NCBI GenBank assembly: GCA_900542675.1
Contig: UQOT01000088.1
Coordinates: forward strand, 1 to 7,734
Direction of reading: 5' to 3'
DNA length: 7,734 nucleotides
Origin: an uncultured Eubacteriales bacterium
GTDB lineage: Bacteria > Bacillota > Clostridia > Monoglobales > Monoglobaceae
In this document: in pieces, positions 4,740 to 7,734 of the stretch
How positions within the stretch are numbered: position 1 is the stretch's first letter
How the letters are laid out: every line of letters starts with the position of its first letter
Notes under the pieces: model-generated
What the model was told of the DNA's origin: nothing
Database searches by the model: none
The model's input: the letters and a program-made list of their open reading frames with translations, nothing else
Position numbers and translations under genes: made by a program

Positions 4740-6536
4740 ATGAATATATATAGATCGCAGGTGCTTGTCTGCGGCGGCACGGGCTGTACCTCATCGGGCA
4801 GTATGACGCTAATAGACGAGTTTGAAAAACAGCTTGAAAAGAATGCACTGACCAATGAGGTCAAAATCGTAAAGACCGGATGTTTCGGTCTTTGCGCGCT
4901 CGGTCCGGTTGTAATTGTATATCCCGAAGGCGCGTTCTACAGTATGGTAAAGGCAGATGACGTAAAGGAAATTGTTGAAGAACATCTTTTAAAGGGCAGA
5001 ATTGTTCAGAGACTTCTTTATGATGAGTCGGTTCATGAGGGCAGCGATGAGATTAAGTCACTTAACGAAGTTGACTTTTATAAGAAGCAGCACCGTATCG
5101 CACTCAGAAACTGCGGTGTTATTAACCCTGAGAACATAGACGAGTACATAGCGAGAGACGGTTATTCAGCGCTTGGAAAGGCGCTTACCGAGATGACCCC
5201 TCAGGAGGTTATAGACGAGATTAAGAACTCGGGACTCAGAGGCCGTGGTGGCGGCGGTTTCCCGACAGGTGTGAAGTGGCAGTTTGCGGCAAATTCTGCG
5301 GATGACCAAAAGTATGTCTGTTGTAACGCCGATGAGGGCGACCCGGGTGCGTTTATGGACAGAAGTGTGCTTGAGGGTGATCCGCACGCTGTTATTGAGG
5401 CAATGACAATTGCGGGCTATGCAATCGGCTCAAATCAGGGATATATCTATATAAGAGCAGAGTATCCTATAGCTGTACAGAGACTTAATATCGCTATTAA
5501 ACAGGCACGTGAATATGGGCTTTTGGGTAAGAACATATTTGACACCGGCTTTGACTTTGATTTGGAAATTCGTCTCGGAGCGGGCGCGTTTGTCTGCGGT
5601 GAGGAGACGGCGCTTATGACTTCAATCGAGGGTAAGCGCGGCGAGCCGCGTCCCCGTCCGCCGTTCCCGGCGGTTAAGGGTTTGTTCGGCAAGCCGACAT
5701 TGCTTAACAATGTTGAAACATATGCGAATATTCCGAGAATTATATTAAGCGGCGCTGAGGAGTTCGCTTCAATCGGTACCGAAAAGAGCAAGGGTACAAA
5801 GGTATTTGCTCTCGGCGGAAAGATTAATAATACAGGTCTTGTTGAGGTTCCGATGGGTACGACTCTCCGAGAGATTATCGAGGATATCGGCGGCGGAATT
5901 CCAAACGGCAAGAAGTTCAAGGCAGCTCAGACGGGCGGCCCCTCAGGCGGATGTATTCCGGCAGAGCTTATAGATACGCCGATTGACTATGATTCGCTGA
6001 CGGCTATCGGCTCGATGATGGGTTCAGGCGGTCTTATCGTAATGGACGAGGACAACTGTATGGTTGATATCGCAAAGTTCTTCTTAGAGTTCACGGTTGA
6101 TGAATCGTGCGGTAAGTGTACTCCTTGCCGTGTAGGAACAAAGAGACTGCTTGAGATACTTAATAAGATAACCGACGGAAACGGAACTATGGAGGATCTC
6201 GATAACTTAGAGAGACTTGCTGAGGCGATTAAGGCAGGTTCGCTCTGCGGCCTCGGTCAGACAGCGCCTAATCCGGTTCTGTCAACGCTTAAGTACTTCA
6301 GACATGAGTACGAGGCGCATATCAAGGACAAGACTTGCCCTGCTCACGTTTGTAAGGGTCTTGCCAAGTATGAAATTGATCCGGAGAAGTGTAAGGGCTG
6401 CGGACTGTGCGCAAAGCAGTGTCCTGTCAGCGCAATCTCGGGCGAGATTAAGAGTCCGTTTAAGATAGATACCGAAAAGTGCATTAAGTGCGGCGCTTGT
6501 ATGGATAAGTGCCCGTTTAAAGCAATATCGAAATAG
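4740..6536 (+). CDS. hydB: NADH/FMN and Fe-S subunit of bifurcating hydrogenase (HydB / HndC, NuoF-like)
   Basis: A 598-residue fusion-type NuoF. Residues 5-95 form a thioredoxin-like [2Fe-2S] domain (C11-x4-C16, C48-x3-C52). The NADH-binding glycine-rich loop GLRGRGGGGFPTG (165-177) and the FMN region CNADEGDPGAFMDR (195-208) follow, then GAGAFVCGEETALMTS (280-295), an SLBB-type region (about 355-440), a [4Fe-4S] site C457, C460, C463 and C503, and a C-terminal 2x[4Fe-4S] ferredoxin (C551, C554, C557, C561; C581, C584, C587, C591). This subunit oxidises or reduces NAD(H) and, in HydABC enzymes, is where electrons are split between NADH and ferredoxin. AGGAGG at 4724-4729 supports the start. 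Its stop overlaps the ribosome binding site of hydA. All ligand sets expected for HydB look intact. NADH versus NADPH preference cannot be read here. Confidence 0.95.
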   Translation: MNIYRSQVLVCGGTGCTSSGSMTLIDEFEKQLEKNALTNEVKIVKTGCFGLCALGPVVIVYPEGAFYSMVKADDVKEIVEEHLLKGRIVQRLLYDESVHEGSDEIKSLNEVDFYKKQHRIALRNCGVINPENIDEYIARDGYSALGKALTEMTPQEVIDEIKNSGLRGRGGGGFPTGVKWQFAANSADDQKYVCCNADEGDPGAFMDRSVLEGDPHAVIEAMTIAGYAIGSNQGYIYIRAEYPIAVQRLNIAIKQAREYGLLGKNIFDTGFDFDLEIRLGAGAFVCGEETALMTSIEGKRGEPRPRPPFPAVKGLFGKPTLLNNVETYANIPRIILSGAEEFASIGTEKSKGTKVFALGGKINNTGLVEVPMGTTLREIIEDIGGGIPNGKKFKAAQTGGPSGGCIPAELIDTPIDYDSLTAIGSMMGSGGLIVMDEDNCMVDIAKFFLEFTVDESCGKCTPCRVGTKRLLEILNKITDGNGTMEDLDNLERLAEAIKAGSLCGLGQTAPNPVLSTLKYFRHEYEAHIKDKTCPAHVCKGLAKYEIDPEKCKGCGLCAKQCPVSAISGEIKSPFKIDTEKCIKCGACMDKCPFKAISK

Positions 6537-6540
6537 GAGG
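6535..6540 (+). promoter_or_regulatory. Ribosome binding site of hydA overlapping the hydB stop
   Basis: AGGAGG lies 9 bases before the ATG at 6550, and its first two bases are the last two of the TAG stop of hydB (6534-6536). This fixes the hydA start and makes ribosome hand-over from hydB likely. Confidence 0.8.
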
Positions 6541-6549
6541 GTAAAATCA

Positions 6550-7734
6550 ATGGAAACAGTTAATATAAAAATCAACGGAGTTTCGATGAATGTACCTGCC
6601 GATTATACCGTCCTTGAGGCAGCACGCTCGGCGGGCATTGACATTCCGACTCTGTGCTATTTAAAAGACGTCAGCAAGACCGGCTCTTGCAGAATGTGTG
6701 TTGTTGAGATTAAGGGTGCGCGTGCGCTTCAGGCTGCCTGTGTATATCCTGTATCGGAGGGGCTTGAGGTAATGACCAACACTCCCAAAGTCCGCAAGCA
6801 GAGAAAGGTTACGCTTGAGCTTCTGCTCTCAAATCACGACAGGCAGTGTTTAAGCTGTGTGCGCAGCAAGTCCTGTGAACTCCAGACACTTTCAGAGGAG
6901 CTCGGCGTTGAGGGTATTTCGTTTGACGGCGAGAGACAGGAGCACGACATTGACGAGGTATCACCGTCTATCGTTCGTGATAACAATAAGTGTATTCTTT
7001 GCCGCCGTTGCGTAAATATGTGTAAGAATGTGCAGACGGTTGCGGTTATAGACACTATGGAGCGTGGATTTAAGACCCGTGTCAGCACGGCGTTTGGAAA
7101 GCCGCTTTCGGATACGGCATGCGTAAACTGCGGTCAGTGTATTGTATCCTGTCCGACAGGCGCTTTAAGAGAAAAGGACAATACAAAGGAGATATGGGAC
7201 GCTATTGCGGATCCCGAGAAGTATGTTATAGTTCAGACAGCTCCGGCAGTAAGAGCAGGTCTTGGTGAGGAGTTCGGCTATCCTATGGGTACGCCCGTCA
7301 CCGGCAAGATGGCGGCGGCTTTGAGACGGCTCGGCTTTGACAAGACATTTGATACCGATACCGGCGCGGATTTAACTATAATGGAAGAGGCAAACGAACT
7401 GATTGAGCGTATCAGCACAGGCGGAACACTGCCGATGATTACATCGTGCAGTCCGGGCTGGGTTAAGTTCTGCGAGCATTACTTCCCTGACTTTATAGAC
7501 AATCTTTCGTCCTGCAAATCACCGCACGAGATGTTTGGTGCAGTGATGAAGTCGTACTATGCCGAGAAGAATGGTATCGACCCGAAGAAGATGTTTGTCG
7601 TATCGGTTATGCCGTGTGTTGCCAAAAAATTTGAGGCGGGCAGACCGGAGCTTTCGGATGGCGGACTACAGGACGTTGATGCTGTTATTTCAACACGTGA
7701 GCTGGCGAGAATGATTAAGCAGGCGGGTATAATG
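6550..7734 (+). CDS. hydA: Catalytic [FeFe]-hydrogenase subunit HydA / HndD (3' end beyond window)
   Basis: 395 codons are open to the window edge; full family members are about 570-650 residues, so the 3' part is missing. The order of domains is a plant-type [2Fe-2S] (C36, C47, C50, C64), the His/Cys [4Fe-4S] site (H96, C100, C103, C109), a 2x[4Fe-4S] ferredoxin (C148, C151, C154, C158; C191, C194, C197, C201), and the start of the H-cluster domain. P1 is TSCSPGW (298-304) and P2 is MPCVAKKFE (354-362, C356, K359); P3 lies outside. The putative proton-relay residues E280, E283, C300 and S320 are present, matching CpI numbering plus one. P1 has serine at 301, where many enzymes have the second cysteine. 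The subunit makes or uses H2, fed by electrons from HydB. It requires HydEFG maturases, not encoded here. Confidence 0.93.
   Translation, partial: METVNIKINGVSMNVPADYTVLEAARSAGIDIPTLCYLKDVSKTGSCRMCVVEIKGARALQAACVYPVSEGLEVMTNTPKVRKQRKVTLELLLSNHDRQCLSCVRSKSCELQTLSEELGVEGISFDGERQEHDIDEVSPSIVRDNNKCILCRRCVNMCKNVQTVAVIDTMERGFKTRVSTAFGKPLSDTACVNCGQCIVSCPTGALREKDNTKEIWDAIADPEKYVIVQTAPAVRAGLGEEFGYPMGTPVTGKMAAALRRLGFDKTFDTDTGADLTIMEEANELIERISTGGTLPMITSCSPGWVKFCEHYFPDFIDNLSSCKSPHEMFGAVMKSYYAEKNGIDPKKMFVVSVMPCVAKKFEAGRPELSDGGLQDVDAVISTRELARMIKQAGIM

Noticed and set aside
5447..5920. Minus-strand open frame of 157 codons over hydB
   Set aside because: Opposite the well-conserved FMN/NADH region of HydB; no family resemblance on the minus strand.
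6834..7088. Minus-strand 84-codon frame within hydA
   Set aside because: The plus strand encodes the His/Cys Fe-S and ferredoxin motifs here; the frame is a shadow.

Overview
The window is one dense, plus-strand gene cluster of an anaerobic low-to-mid-GC Gram-positive, most likely a fermentative member of the Clostridia. The basis is strong AGGAGG-type ribosome binding sites, an AT-rich promoter with an extended -10, and proteins typical of clostridial [FeFe]-hydrogenase loci. Genus cannot be read from it. Ten genes lie head to tail; the last one runs off the right edge. No RNA gene, mobile element, CRISPR array or clear terminator was seen, and the only gene-free stretch above 60 bases is the first 143 bases.

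Region 1 (1-143) holds the likely promoter, a leader of about 75 bases and the ribosome binding site of the first gene. Region 2 (144-623) is the NuoE-like [2Fe-2S] subunit (hydC, also called hndA). Region 3 (636-4302) is a six-gene cassette that looks like sensing and signalling: a DRTGG protein, an RsbW-like ATPase, a short [FeFe]-hydrogenase-like protein with sensory-type active-site changes (close to what I recall as group D / HydS), a second DRTGG protein, a PHP-family metal phosphoesterase and a second GHKL ATPase. Region 4 (4359-7734) resumes the enzyme: a ferredoxin-like subunit (hndB type), the NADH/FMN subunit (hydB / hndC) and the catalytic [FeFe]-hydrogenase subunit (hydA / hndD; 395 codons visible).

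Together regions 2 and 4 encode the four subunits of an HndABCD / HydABC-type, NAD-linked, probably electron-bifurcating cytoplasmic hydrogenase. By family knowledge these couple NADH and reduced ferredoxin to H2 formation, or the reverse. The cassette lies physically inside this operon, between subunit genes, with overlapping or very short junctions. The inference is that it monitors H2 or redox state and adjusts expression or activity of the hydrogenase. The most interesting point is this complete-looking but chemically unexplained signalling set: two ATPases, two DRTGG proteins and a phosphoesterase around a hydrogenase-like sensor, with no recognisable kinase substrate, sigma factor, phosphatase or DNA-binding protein in view.
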